64,000 nucleotides of DNA from Corynebacterium simulans (lineage in GTDB: Bacteria; Actinomycetota; Actinomycetes; Mycobacteriales; Mycobacteriaceae): NCBI RefSeq assembly GCF_001586215.1, contig NZ_CP014634.1, positions 2,294,001-2,358,000 on the forward strand, given 5' to 3'. Position 1 is the stretch's first letter. Each line of letters opens with the position of its first letter. The notes under the pieces are model-generated. The model had not been told where the DNA came from. It searched no databases and saw only the letters and a list, made by a program, of their open reading frames with translations. The translations under genes and the position numbers were made by a program. Below are positions 8,615 to 17,563 of this stretch, piece after piece.

Positions 8615-11600
8615 ATGCGCCCTATTGCAGTTCCCTCGCCGGCCACCCTAGGCCTTACTCGAGCGACGGCAGCTAAAGATCTTGAACAACTGGGCTGGGA
8701 TAATCCCGAGTCGCTAGAGCTTTTGTGGACGCTCGCAGCTTCGGGTGATCCGGACCTTGCGCTGAACACGCTAATCCGCATGTATGAGGCTGTTCCCGAG
8801 CTCGATGGGCAGCTGCGTAGCAGCGAGGAATTGCGCGTGCGCACCTTAGCTTTGCTCGGGGCGTCGACAGCATTTGGTGATCACTTGGCTGCTAATCCCG
8901 AGCTTTGGCGGGAGCTGGCCAAGCCCTTGCCCACGCCAACTGAGATGCTGCAGGAGATGCTTGGTGCAGTGGGCGCTCAACCTGCGGAATTTACTGAGGA
9001 CGCGCAAGAGGAACGCCCCGATACAGCCACGCCGGATTTGAACACGGCCGGCACCTACCGAGCCGCCGCAGGGGACCACAAGGCGGTGCTTAAGTCCACC
9101 TATCGCACGCTCATGATGCGCATCGCCGCTCATGATCTTGCGGGCACGTTTTTCTCCCGCAAGGGGCAGTCTGCGCCGCAGCCGCGCTTGGAGTTCCAGG
9201 TTGTCACGCGGCTTTTGACTGCGCTTGCCGACGCCGCCCTTACTGCCGCGCTCGCCGTCGCCATCCGCAACGTCTACGGCGACGACCCCGTCGACGCGAA
9301 ACTGGCAGTCATGGCGATGGGCAAGTGCGGAGCTGGCGAGCTGAATTACATTTCCGACGTCGATGTCATCTTCTTATCTGACGTCGTTACGCCGAAGATT
9401 ACGCGGGTGGCCTCCGAGTTTAATCGAATCGGCTCGGCCTCCTTCTTCGAAGTCGATGCCAACCTGCGCCCCGAGGGAAAGTCCGGCGCGCTGGTGCGCA
9501 CCTTGGAATCCCACGTTGCTTATTACAAGCGGTGGGCAGAGACTTGGGAGTTTCAGGCTCAGCTCAAAGCACGTCCACAGACCGGCTACTTGCCGCTCGG
9601 CGAGGATTACCTGGCCCAGATCGGTCCTATGGTGTGGACCGCATCCCAGCGTGATTCGTTTGTGGAAGATGTCCAAGCCATGCGCCGCCGCGTGCTGGAT
9701 AATGTGCCAAATAAGTTGCGGCAACGCGAGCTGAAACTGGGAGAGGGCGGGCTGCGCGACGTCGAGTTTGCGGTGCAGCTGCTTCAGCTGGTGCACGGCC
9801 GCTCCGATGAGACCCTGCGCGTTCTTTCTACGGTGGATGCGCTCACCGCCCTGGTCAGCGCTGGATACGTGGGGCGTGAAGATGGCACGCAGTTAATCGA
9901 GGCCTATGAGTTTCTCCGCTTGCTAGAACACCGTCTGCAGCTTGAGCGCTTCCGCCGCACTCACGTCTTGCCTCCCGCCGATGATAAGCAGGCCCTTAAA
10001 TGGCTTGCCATCATCTCCGGGTTCACCCCGCAGGGCAATAAGTCCGCCGCCGAGCGCTTGGACCAGTACCTGAAGACCACGCGCTTGCGAATTCAGGATC
10101 TCCACTCCCGCCTGTTCTACCGGCCGCTGCTTAATTCGGTGGTCTCCATGTCCGCCGACGAGCTCAAGCTTTCTCCGGAGGCGGCAAAGCTGCAGCTGGC
10201 AGCACTTGGCTATGTCTATCCCGACCGCGCCTTTGAGCACCTGACCTCCTTGGCTGCGGGCACGTCGCGAAAAGCTAGGATTCAAGCCATCTTGCTGCCT
10301 ACGCTCATGGGTTGGCTTTCCTCGACCGCAGACCCAGATATGGGCCTGCTTAACTATCGCAAGCTCTCTGAGGCCGCGTATGACCGGCAATGGTTCCTGC
10401 GCATGCTGCGCGACGAAGGCATCGTGGGGCAGCGTCTAATGATCATCTTGGGCACCTCGCCCTTTGCTTCGGACCTCATCATTAGCGCTCCCGACGTCGT
10501 CAAGCAGCTCTCCGACGGCGCTTCGGGCCCGAAGCTGCTGGAAACCAAGCCCGAGCAGGTATCGAAGGCGTTGGTTAATTCCACCAAGCGTCATGCAGAC
10601 CCCGACAAGGCGGTGGCGGTGGCCCGTAGCTTGCGCCGCGTGGAATTAGCGCGCATTGCCGCGGCGGACTTGCTCGGATTTATGTCAGTGCAGCAGGTGT
10701 GTTACGAACTATCCACGATTTGGGATGCCGTGCTGGAGGCAGCGCTGCGCGCGGAGATTCGTGCTTGGCTTGGCGACGCCGCGCAAGAGGAACCGCCCGC
10801 ACGCATCGCCGTCATCGGTATGGGGCGCCTGGGCGGAATGGAGCTGGGCTTCGGCTCTGACGCCGACGTCATCGTGGTGGCCGAACCTAGCGAGGGCATG
10901 GACGAGACGGAAGCCGTCAAGTGGGCAATCGGGATCGTCGATAAGCTGCGGCGTCGGCTTTCTAAACCTTCCGGCGATCCGCCGCTCGACGTTGACCTGG
11001 GGCTGCGCCCAGAAGGCCGTTCCGGTGCCGTAGTGCGCACGATTGCCTCTTATGAGCGTTATTACCGCGAGTGGGGCGAGGCCTGGGAGATGCAGGCGCT
11101 GCTGCGTGCGGCCTTCGTCGCTGGCGATCGCAGCGTGGGGGAGAAGTTCCTAGCTATGGTCGATGGTTTCCGCTATCCCGATGATGGCGTTAGCGAAAAG
11201 ACCTTGCGCGCGATTCGTCGTATGAAAGCTCGCGTGGATAACGAGCGTCTGCCGCGCGGTGCTGATCGCAACACCCATACCAAGCTGGGTCGCGGCGGGT
11301 TGTCCGACATCGAGTGGACCGTACAGCTTTTGACCATGATGCATGCCCATGATTACCCGGACCTCCACGATCCTTCGACGTTGCGCGTGCTGGACGCGGT
11401 GGAAAAACACGAGCTGATTCCGCCGGAGAAGGTTCAGGTGCTGCGGGATGCCTGGCTGCTGGCAACCGACGCCCGCAATGCCTTGGTGCTCGTGCGCGGC
11501 AAGCGCGTGGATCAGCTGCCGACGCCGGGACCACAGTTGGCCCAGGTGGCCGGTGCTGCCGGCTGGGCACCGGAGGACAACCAGGAATTCCTGGATACCT

Positions 11601-11686
11601 ATCTCAAGACCACGCGGCATGCCCGCAAGGTGGTCGACGAGGTCTTCTGGGGTGAGGCGGAGACCTTCGAGCACGAAAATGCCTAG
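8615..11686 (+). CDS. glnE: Bifunctional glutamine synthetase adenylyltransferase/deadenylase
   Basis: 1023 aa, full length. Two nucleotidyltransferase domains each carry the GxELxxxSDxD signature: GAGELNYISDVDVIF at about residues 236-250 (deadenylylating half) and GGMELGFGSDADVIV at about 740-754 (adenylylating half). Each is followed by a helical domain with a GxGGLxDIExxxQ motif (GEGGLRDVEFAVQ, GRGGLSDIEWTVQ). It adds AMP to and removes AMP from the conserved tyrosine of GlnA according to nitrogen status. ATG 8615 has AAAGGA 5 nt upstream. The target glnA lies about 8 kb downstream at 20025-21458. Confidence 0.96.
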   Translation: MRPIAVPSPATLGLTRATAAKDLEQLGWDNPESLELLWTLAASGDPDLALNTLIRMYEAVPELDGQLRSSEELRVRTLALLGASTAFGDHLAANPELWRELAKPLPTPTEMLQEMLGAVGAQPAEFTEDAQEERPDTATPDLNTAGTYRAAAGDHKAVLKSTYRTLMMRIAAHDLAGTFFSRKGQSAPQPRLEFQVVTRLLTALADAALTAALAVAIRNVYGDDPVDAKLAVMAMGKCGAGELNYISDVDVIFLSDVVTPKITRVASEFNRIGSASFFEVDANLRPEGKSGALVRTLESHVAYYKRWAETWEFQAQLKARPQTGYLPLGEDYLAQIGPMVWTASQRDSFVEDVQAMRRRVLDNVPNKLRQRELKLGEGGLRDVEFAVQLLQLVHGRSDETLRVLSTVDALTALVSAGYVGREDGTQLIEAYEFLRLLEHRLQLERFRRTHVLPPADDKQALKWLAIISGFTPQGNKSAAERLDQYLKTTRLRIQDLHSRLFYRPLLNSVVSMSADELKLSPEAAKLQLAALGYVYPDRAFEHLTSLAAGTSRKARIQAILLPTLMGWLSSTADPDMGLLNYRKLSEAAYDRQWFLRMLRDEGIVGQRLMIILGTSPFASDLIISAPDVVKQLSDGASGPKLLETKPEQVSKALVNSTKRHADPDKAVAVARSLRRVELARIAAADLLGFMSVQQVCYELSTIWDAVLEAALRAEIRAWLGDAAQEEPPARIAVIGMGRLGGMELGFGSDADVIVVAEPSEGMDETEAVKWAIGIVDKLRRRLSKPSGDPPLDVDLGLRPEGRSGAVVRTIASYERYYREWGEAWEMQALLRAAFVAGDRSVGEKFLAMVDGFRYPDDGVSEKTLRAIRRMKARVDNERLPRGADRNTHTKLGRGGLSDIEWTVQLLTMMHAHDYPDLHDPSTLRVLDAVEKHELIPPEKVQVLRDAWLLATDARNALVLVRGKRVDQLPTPGPQLAQVAGAAGWAPEDNQEFLDTYLKTTRHARKVVDEVFWGEAETFEHENA

Positions 11687-11745
11687 GCTGGGAAGGCAGA
11701 GAATGAAAACTGTCCCAGCATTGAGCTTAAAGAATTGAGAAAGCC

Positions 11746-12105
11746 ATGTCTTTGAATTTGTCGCTTGATATCACCACCGCCACCTTGGCTGACTTGGAGG
11801 CCTTCCTAGCCGCCGCTCGGGCAGCCGGGGCCACAGGCAGCGACGCGCTAGAGCTGGAAGACGCGCAGCTTCGCGTAAGCATCACGAAGCCGAGGCCAGA
11901 AGAAAATATTCACGCCCCGGCAGATGAACCAGCCACCACACAACCAACACAGCCGCAGGCTCCGCGTCATTCCCAGCAGCCGCGTAGCGCGTGGGAGCGC
12001 ACCTTGGGCGATAATGCACTTCGCTCTGTCATCGATATTCTTTCTGAGCGTCTCGACCCACCACGTGGCGGCAGCTCCTTTGGTAACTTCGGCCCAAGTA
12101 TTTAG
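11746..12105 (+). CDS. Conserved corynebacterial hypothetical protein
   Basis: 119 aa, soluble. Residues 1-45 look folded (SLDITTATLADLEAFLAAARAAG, then ELEDAQLRVSI), the middle is Pro/Gln/Thr-rich and probably disordered, and the C-terminus has a helical stretch (SVIDILSERL). Lies 59 bp after glnE in the same direction. GAGAAAG upstream is a weak ribosome binding site. I do not recognise the family. Confidence 0.55.
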   Translation: MSLNLSLDITTATLADLEAFLAAARAAGATGSDALELEDAQLRVSITKPRPEENIHAPADEPATTQPTQPQAPRHSQQPRSAWERTLGDNALRSVIDILSERLDPPRGGSSFGNFGPSI

Positions 12106-12138
12106 AACCGCTCTTAGCCAGGATTAGACTTCAAAACC

Positions 12139-12564
12139 GTGTATCGCAATAAGATCGTCGCCGTGTGGGCGATTGTGGCCGTGCTGGCCATCCTCGCACT
12201 GGGCATTGGCGTGTTTGCCACCACCCGGGATAATCCACCGGCTGGTGCGCAGACCGTGGCAGAGGCCATCGGCGGCGGTGTGCTGCAAAATGACAATTCG
12301 GCAGCGCCGTCGAATATCGATGAAGAGCGCATGTACTCGCTGGCTGAAGCGCTTGGCATTCCCCCCGAGTCGATGCCGCGCGACATGCTCGAATCCGCGA
12401 ATCGTTCCGAGTCCCGCGGAACCATGATCCAGGTTTTGCGCAAAGCAATCGAGCAAGGCGTCCTCAATGATGAGGAGGCCGCCATTATCCTCAAGGCCTT
12501 TGATCTGGGCCTGGTCAACCCGGCCGTCGATACCATCGTCGCGGAAAGCTCCCCCGCGCAGTAA
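12139..12564 (+). CDS. Small membrane-anchored protein of unknown function
   Basis: 141 aa starting at GTG. Residues 5-28 (IVAVWAIVAVLAILALGIGV) form one transmembrane segment or uncleaved signal anchor, so most of the protein should face outward. The remainder is acidic with two amphipathic helices. A -10-like TAGACT at 12125-12130 ends 8 nt before the GTG and no ribosome binding site is visible, which suggests a leaderless mRNA. No known domain was recognised. Confidence 0.6.
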   Translation: MYRNKIVAVWAIVAVLAILALGIGVFATTRDNPPAGAQTVAEAIGGGVLQNDNSAAPSNIDEERMYSLAEALGIPPESMPRDMLESANRSESRGTMIQVLRKAIEQGVLNDEEAAIILKAFDLGLVNPAVDTIVAESSPAQ

Positions 12565-12605
12565 TCACAGGAACACACAGGTGCCGTGCAGGCCCACGCG
12601 AAGCA

Positions 12606-12621
12606 TCTGGCAGGTGCCAGA
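12606..12621. promoter_or_regulatory. 16 bp perfect palindrome before the small membrane gene at 12681
   Basis: TCTGGCA-GG-TGCCAGA is a perfect inverted repeat in the 116 bp gap before the next gene. A second short inverted repeat, AATGC-ataac-GCATT, lies near 12650-12664. Both look like operator half-sites, but no regulator can be named. Confidence 0.35.
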
Positions 12622-12680
12622 CTTAATGTAATCCTCGTAAATATAACGAATGCATAACGCATTGCGTGTGGAGGAGGAAC

Positions 12681-12899
12681 ATGAGCTGGCGCGAGAAACT
12701 TGGCACCGCGATCGGTGTTTCATTGGCCGTAGCAATTCCGGTCACTGGCGGACTCGGCGTTTCCTATGCGGTCAACGCCATGCCAATAGAATCCAGTGCG
12801 GAAATTCCCATTAACTCTGATGAAGTTTCGCAAAGCCCGTTGAAGGAGCCCGGCCAGGAACTCGGGGAAGCGTTGCGTAGCTTCCATCCCGGCCTATAG
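12681..12899 (+). CDS. Small secreted or membrane peptide
   Basis: 72 aa. The start is fixed by GGAGGAGGAAC immediately before the ATG. Residues 9-31 (AIGVSLAVAIPVTGGLGVSYAV) form one hydrophobic segment after a positively charged start, so it is either a single-pass protein or has a signal peptide. The tail is short and acidic with no cysteines. It ends 9 bp before the ATPase gene. Family not recognised. Confidence 0.6.
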   Translation: MSWREKLGTAIGVSLAVAIPVTGGLGVSYAVNAMPIESSAEIPINSDEVSQSPLKEPGQELGEALRSFHPGL

Positions 12900-12908
12900 T
12901 GGGCGAGT

Positions 12909-13628
12909 ATGTTGCTGCGCTCGATCTCGCTAAAGAAACAGGAACTGGATAGCTACTTGCTCCAGCTGCCCATGGTGCAATACCTGCAGGACCTGCCTTA
13001 CTTCGAGTTCACCTCCCCCGTGACCTGCTTGGTGGGTGAAAACGGGGCGGGCAAGTCCACGCTTCTAGAGGCAATCGCGGTGCGCTTGCGCTTTTCGCCC
13101 TTTGGCGGGCGCTACGACGACGCCAAGCGCATCCGCGCGCCTTTTCGCGGCCTGTCCGCGGGGCTGAACTGTAAGCTCGACGAGAATCTACAACGTGGCT
13201 ATTTCTTACGCGCCGAAACGCATGAGTCCGTGCTTGAGGCGGCTAATACCCCGGACGAACGCGCTGGGCGTAATACCTTGCCGCGCGAGGTGGACTTGGA
13301 GCATCGCTCCCACGGCGAGTCTGTCTTCGACGTGCTGGGCGAGCATATCGACGGCCGCGGGCTCTATATCCTTGACGAGCCCGAAGCCGGATTGTCCGTC
13401 GTGCGGCAGATGGCGCTCGTGGCCGAAATTCATCAAGCCGCAGAGCGCGGCGCCCAGTTCCTCATTGCCACGCACTCGCCGATTCTGCTTGCCGTGCCGG
13501 GCGCGGACATCGTCGAGCTTGGCGACGCCGGTTTCGAGAGGATTTCCTTCGACGCAGCCGAGCCCGTGGCGGCCACCCGGGAATTCCTGGAGGCGCCAGA
13601 GGAAACGATAAAGTTCCTGATTACCTAG
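12909..13628 (+). CDS. AAA-family ATPase (ABC/SMC-like head)
   Basis: 239 aa with Walker A GENGAGKST (about residue 44), a signature-like HRSHGES before Walker B (LYILDEPEAGL), and a switch histidine in ATHSP. These are the features of soluble ABC/RecF-like ATPases, with no membrane segment. The substrate is unknown. TATAGT at 12895-12900 ends 8 nt before the ATG, inside the end of the preceding gene, so a leaderless internal transcript is possible. The stop overlaps the convergent MFS gene stop by 4 bp. Confidence 0.8.
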   Translation: MLLRSISLKKQELDSYLLQLPMVQYLQDLPYFEFTSPVTCLVGENGAGKSTLLEAIAVRLRFSPFGGRYDDAKRIRAPFRGLSAGLNCKLDENLQRGYFLRAETHESVLEAANTPDERAGRNTLPREVDLEHRSHGESVFDVLGEHIDGRGLYILDEPEAGLSVVRQMALVAEIHQAAERGAQFLIATHSPILLAVPGADIVELGDAGFERISFDAAEPVAATREFLEAPEETIKFLIT

Positions 13629-14926
13629 GAGACGCTGACAACCTTGACCTTCGGGCCAGTGCCTCCGCCGCGCTTGCGCAGGAAGTGCGTGACAGCTATG
13701 CCGAGCATGCCCGCAAGCCAAATGATGAGGGAAGTTACAGCGGCCGCGTGGAAGTCACCCAGTTCGTAGTGTGGCGCGTGGCCACGGCTATCGAGCACCA
13801 TGCCAAAAATTTGCGCTGCCACCATCGAAGAGATGAATCCACCCATGTTGGCCAAGCCTGTTGCCGTGGCCACCACACTGCGTTCCATGTTCTCGCGCAC
13901 GATGTCGAAGCCATAGTTCGAGCACGGAGAGCATAACGAAATAGCCACCATGAGGATGAAAAGGCTGAAGAAGCTGTTGCCCCAGAGGAAGAAAGCTGTC
14001 CACGACATTATGTTGAGTGTCGTGAAAAACAGTGCCATCCAGTCGCGGAAACCCTGTGCACGCGAGGAAATCTTGCCGTGGATTGGCCCTAACGCAATCA
14101 TGCAGATCGTATAAAAGGTCAGCACCGTTCCGGCCTGCACCTTGGAGATTCCTAGTCCCTCCGTCATGAACGGCATTCCCCACAACATGACAAATACAGT
14201 CGCACCCAAAAGGCCACAGAAGTGGATGAAAAATCCCTGCCATGCAACGGGGGAACGCAGCACCATGGCCAGTCTGGCGGCCAAGGAATGCGCCTGCGAA
14301 TTGGGTTGCTCGGCGGGAGTTTCGATGATGCCTAGAGCTTCAGGCGTGTCCGCTACGGCAACCGCCGCAGCTAATGCGATGAGGATGCCCGCCGCACCCA
14401 AAGCTACAAAGGCCGTGGTCCATCCGGTCCACCCCAAAAGCGCAGCGAAAGGAATAGCGGAGACGAACTGGCCGAGCTGACCCAACGACGAGGTCACCTG
14501 GGTAAACATTGGCGTGCGGTGCAAAGGGAACCAATATGGCAGGATGCGCATCACGGATAAGAAGGCCGTGGCGTCGCCCGCGCCAATCAAAAGCCGAGCG
14601 GCAATAGCCATCCAATAATTTGCGGTTAAGCCCAGCGCTACCTGCCCCACGCCCATGATGACAGCGCCAATTACGAGCAGTTTGCGAGGGCCATACTTAT
14701 CAATGAGTACACCCGTAGGAATCTGTGCGAACGCATAGATGCCCAACTGCACCGAGGTGAAGACCGCAATGCGAGAGGCATCGACGTCGAAACGCTCCAT
14801 CGCTTCCAGCCCCGCCACACCAAAAGAGGTACGCCCGGTAATCGCCACGATGTAGACAAGTATCGCGGCAACCCAAATGGATAAGGCCTTGGTGGTCACA
14901 ACTTCCCGTGGATTTGGCACAGACAT
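13625..14926 (-). CDS. Major facilitator superfamily transporter
   Basis: 433 aa with twelve predicted membrane segments and the MFS motif A region (GVLIDKYGPRKLLVIG) after segment 2. The general look is that of the anion:cation symporter/sugar-acid group, but the substrate cannot be read from sequence. Divergent from thrC with only 38 bp between start codons. On its own strand a TAAAGT hexamer (14934-14939) ends 7 nt before the ATG, pointing to a leaderless transcript. Confidence 0.85.
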   Translation of the reverse strand: MSVPNPREVVTTKALSIWVAAILVYIVAITGRTSFGVAGLEAMERFDVDASRIAVFTSVQLGIYAFAQIPTGVLIDKYGPRKLLVIGAVIMGVGQVALGLTANYWMAIAARLLIGAGDATAFLSVMRILPYWFPLHRTPMFTQVTSSLGQLGQFVSAIPFAALLGWTGWTTAFVALGAAGILIALAAAVAVADTPEALGIIETPAEQPNSQAHSLAARLAMVLRSPVAWQGFFIHFCGLLGATVFVMLWGMPFMTEGLGISKVQAGTVLTFYTICMIALGPIHGKISSRAQGFRDWMALFFTTLNIMSWTAFFLWGNSFFSLFILMVAISLCSPCSNYGFDIVRENMERSVVATATGLANMGGFISSMVAAQIFGMVLDSRGHAPHYELGDFHAAAVTSLIIWLAGMLGIAVTHFLRKRGGGTGPKVKVVSVS

Positions 14927-14933
14927 GGCTGAT

Positions 14934-14957
14934 ACTTTACGCGTGCCCGACTATGAT
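14934..14957. promoter_or_regulatory. Overlapping divergent promoters of the MFS gene and thrC
   Basis: Minus-strand -10 TAAAGT (14934-14939) and plus-strand -10 TATGAT (14952-14957) each end 7 nt before their start codon. Each promoter's upstream region lies across the other's start site, so the two must interfere. Confidence 0.5.
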
Positions 14958-14964
14958 GCAGGGG

Positions 14965-16431
14965 GTGAAGTACATTTCTACGCGCGACGCTAACCGTCAG
15001 CCCGCTTCTTTTACCGATATTCTCTTAGGCGGGCTTGCCCCTGACGGCGGCCTTTACCTGCCGGAATCCTATCCGCAACTAAACGGCGCTGTGCTTAACG
15101 AATGGCGTCAGTTGCTCGCTGAGGAAGGCTACGCGGCGCTTGCGGCAGAAGTACTCAAGCTTTTCGTGGATGATATTCCAACTGATGATCTGGAGGCCAT
15201 CGCGCAGCGCGCGTACACCCATCCCAAGTTCGCGAGCGAGGAAATTGTCCCCGTGACCGCGCTGGGTGATGGCCTTTTTATCGGCCACCTCTCCGAAGGA
15301 CCTACCGCTGCCTTCAAGGACATGGCCATGCAGCTGCTCGGCGAGCTCTTCGAGTACGAGCTGGGCCGCCGCGATGAAACCCTCAACATCTTGGGCGCTA
15401 CCTCGGGCGATACTGGCTCTTCTGCGGAATATGCCATGCGCGGGCGCACCGGAATCCGCGTCTTCATGCTGACCCCGGCAGGCCGCATGACTGCTTTCCA
15501 GCAGGCTCAGATGTTCGGCCTTGATGATCCGAATATCTTCAACATCGCGCTCGATGGTGTCTTCGATGATTGCCAGGATGTGGTTAAGGCAACCTCCAAC
15601 GATGCCGGGTTTAAGAAGGAATTCCGCATCGGCGCCGTTAATTCCATCAACTGGGCACGCCTTATGGCGCAGGTCATTTACTACATCAACTGCTACCTGA
15701 AGGTCACCTCTGACAACGAGCAGAAGGTCTCTTTCTCCGTGCCCACCGGCAACTTCGGTGATATCTGCGCCGGCCATATCGCCCGTTCGATGGGGCTTCC
15801 CATCGACAAACTCATCGTCGCTACCAACGAAAACGACGTGCTCGATGAGTTCTTCCGCACCGGCAACTACCGTCCGCGCCCGGCGGAGGAGACCTACAAG
15901 ACCTCCTCGCCGTCGATGGATATCTCCCGCGCCTCGAACTTTGAGCGCTTCGTCTTCGACTTACTTGACCGTGATGCCTCCCGCACCGCGGAGCTCTTTG
16001 GCCCCAAGCTGAAGGAAGGCGGATTCCAGCTGTCTGCCGCAGAGCTCGATGCCGCGCGCGATGAGTACGGCTTTAGTTCCGGCGCCTCCACGCATGCTGA
16101 CCGCCTAGCAATCATTGCATCGGTCAAGGAGCGTTATGGCTACCTGGTGGATCCGCACACCGCGGACGGCATCAAGGTCGCCCGCCAGGTGCAAAAGGAA
16201 GAGGACATCAAGACACCGATCATCTGCCTGGAGACCGCCCTGCCGGTGAAGTTCTCCGAGACTATCGTCGAGGCCATCGGAACCGAGCCAGCAGTTCCGG
16301 AGCGTTTTGCTGGCATCATGGATGCACAAAGGCATGTCACGGATCTGCCCAACGACGTCGCTGCAGTCCAAGACTTCATCCGCCGCTCCATAGCACAGAC
16401 CGACGTGAAACAGCACCCCAGAGGAGCATAA
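14965..16431 (+). CDS. thrC: Threonine synthase
   Basis: 488 aa; converts O-phosphohomoserine to threonine with PLP. The N-terminus YISTRDANRQPASFTDILL is the family start. TAAFKDMAMQLLG holds the PLP lysine, and ATSGDTGSSA and SVPTGNFGDI are phosphate-binding loops. ATGs occur at 14953 and 14956 and a GTG at 14965; I chose GTG because it matches the start of the C. glutamicum enzyme as I remember it (MDYISTRD) and because a TATGAT -10 ends 7 nt before it. No ribosome binding site is present at any of these starts. Confidence 0.95.
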   Translation: MKYISTRDANRQPASFTDILLGGLAPDGGLYLPESYPQLNGAVLNEWRQLLAEEGYAALAAEVLKLFVDDIPTDDLEAIAQRAYTHPKFASEEIVPVTALGDGLFIGHLSEGPTAAFKDMAMQLLGELFEYELGRRDETLNILGATSGDTGSSAEYAMRGRTGIRVFMLTPAGRMTAFQQAQMFGLDDPNIFNIALDGVFDDCQDVVKATSNDAGFKKEFRIGAVNSINWARLMAQVIYYINCYLKVTSDNEQKVSFSVPTGNFGDICAGHIARSMGLPIDKLIVATNENDVLDEFFRTGNYRPRPAEETYKTSSPSMDISRASNFERFVFDLLDRDASRTAELFGPKLKEGGFQLSAAELDAARDEYGFSSGASTHADRLAIIASVKERYGYLVDPHTADGIKVARQVQKEEDIKTPIICLETALPVKFSETIVEAIGTEPAVPERFAGIMDAQRHVTDLPNDVAAVQDFIRRSIAQTDVKQHPRGA

Positions 16432-16434
16432 AAG

Positions 16435-16587
16435 ATGGCACAGGAACAGTTCTCCGGACCGGAATACTTCACCGAGTTCGACCCAGAGAAGTTCATCCGC
16501 GATCTCAAGGAGATGGCGGAGATGGAAAAGGAAAACAAGCAAGCTTCCGAAGCAGACAAGAACACCGATGGTGATGGCACGGTCTAG
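16435..16587 (+). CDS. Small acidic protein of 50 aa downstream of thrC
   Basis: ATG 16435 is preceded by AGAGGAG with good spacing, 3 bp after the thrC stop. The peptide begins MAQEQFSGPEYFTEF and is dominated by Glu, Asp and Lys, with one predicted helix (KFIRDLKEMAEMEKEN). It has no membrane segment. Its last codons overlap the start of the protease gene by 14 nt, which suggests translational coupling. It may be a real small protein conserved beside thrC; homology cannot be judged here. Confidence 0.6.
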   Translation: MAQEQFSGPEYFTEFDPEKFIRDLKEMAEMEKENKQASEADKNTDGDGTV

Positions 16588-17515
16588 CTCGCGGGTACCA
16601 CAGATAGCAGCCGCCGTGGCTTTAGCAATTGGCCTCGGCGGCTGCTCTTTGATCCCCACTCAGACGGTGCAACACGCGCTTGGCGACGCCGCGGCCACCC
16701 TCGCTGGCGAATCCGCCGCACCGGAGGCGTCGGAAAGCGATGCTCAGGTAAACAACGAGGGTGACGCGGAAGCCACGCCAGCGCAGCCGGAAATCCCCGC
16801 CGCGAGCCCCGGTACCTCGCGGCCTGCGCTCTCGCCCATGCCGGCGGGAACCGCGTTGGATATCTCCTCCCAGGAACCGAAACCGGGAGAGTATTTTGAC
16901 TTCCAGATGTGCACCGCAGCATGGTCTTTCTCGTTGGAAGATGGCCGCAACTTCGCGGTGACCGCATCGCACTGCGGCAAACCCGGCGACCGTGTGTGGG
17001 CCGGAAACGCGCATCGCACCTTTACTTTCCCAGCAGAACCAATCGGGGAAGTGGTCTATTCGGACTTGTATTCCGATACCACCCACGGCCTCGACTTCGC
17101 GCTCATCGAGCTGCATGCCGACGTGGGTTACTACACGCCGAAATACATGGAGGCCGGCGTGGCCACAACGGGCGAGCTCCCACAACAGCTGTGCAAGCTA
17201 GGGCGGATCACTGGGGAGACCTGTGGCGAGCTAAGCCATGGCCCGGAAAAGGGCGGGCTGAAGTCCGGCGAGATCCGCATGGAAACCACGGCCGCTCGGG
17301 CGCGCCTGTGCGGTACCCAAGGCGATTCCGGCGGGCCGATGTACGCCCAACTGCCAGGAGGACCCGCAATCGTCGGCGTAGTCTCTGGCACCACGCAGGA
17401 GCTAAAAGGTCAGTGCGCCGAAGCGTCGGACATGGAGCTTTCCTTTACCCCTGCAGCCGATATCGTAGCGCTCATCCCGGAGATTTTGGGCTCTGAAATA
17501 GCGCAGGCGGCCTAG
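16574..17515 (+). CDS. Secreted trypsin-like serine protease lipoprotein
   Basis: 313 aa. The lipoprotein signal peptide ends in the lipobox LGGC at about residues 21-24, so the protein is expected to be anchored outside the membrane. A Glu/Ala/Pro-rich linker of about 70 residues precedes a chymotrypsin-fold domain with the complete triad: His in VTASHCGK, Asp in LDFALIEL, Ser in GTQGDSGGPMY. Cysteines around these motifs may form disulfides. ATG 16574 (or 16568) overlaps the preceding small gene. Substrate unknown. Confidence 0.85.
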   Translation: MARSSSRVPQIAAAVALAIGLGGCSLIPTQTVQHALGDAAATLAGESAAPEASESDAQVNNEGDAEATPAQPEIPAASPGTSRPALSPMPAGTALDISSQEPKPGEYFDFQMCTAAWSFSLEDGRNFAVTASHCGKPGDRVWAGNAHRTFTFPAEPIGEVVYSDLYSDTTHGLDFALIELHADVGYYTPKYMEAGVATTGELPQQLCKLGRITGETCGELSHGPEKGGLKSGEIRMETTAARARLCGTQGDSGGPMYAQLPGGPAIVGVVSGTTQELKGQCAEASDMELSFTPAADIVALIPEILGSEIAQAA

Positions 17516-17550
17516 CGCGGGCGCGGCCAAAAGCGGACAAAGCTAGCGGC

Positions 17551-17556
17551 TAGGGT
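17551..17556 (+). promoter_or_regulatory. -10 element of the NUDIX gene, leaderless arrangement
   Basis: TAGGGT ends 7 nt before ATG 17564; no ribosome binding site lies between them. Confidence 0.45.
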
Positions 17557-17563
17557 AGTAGGC

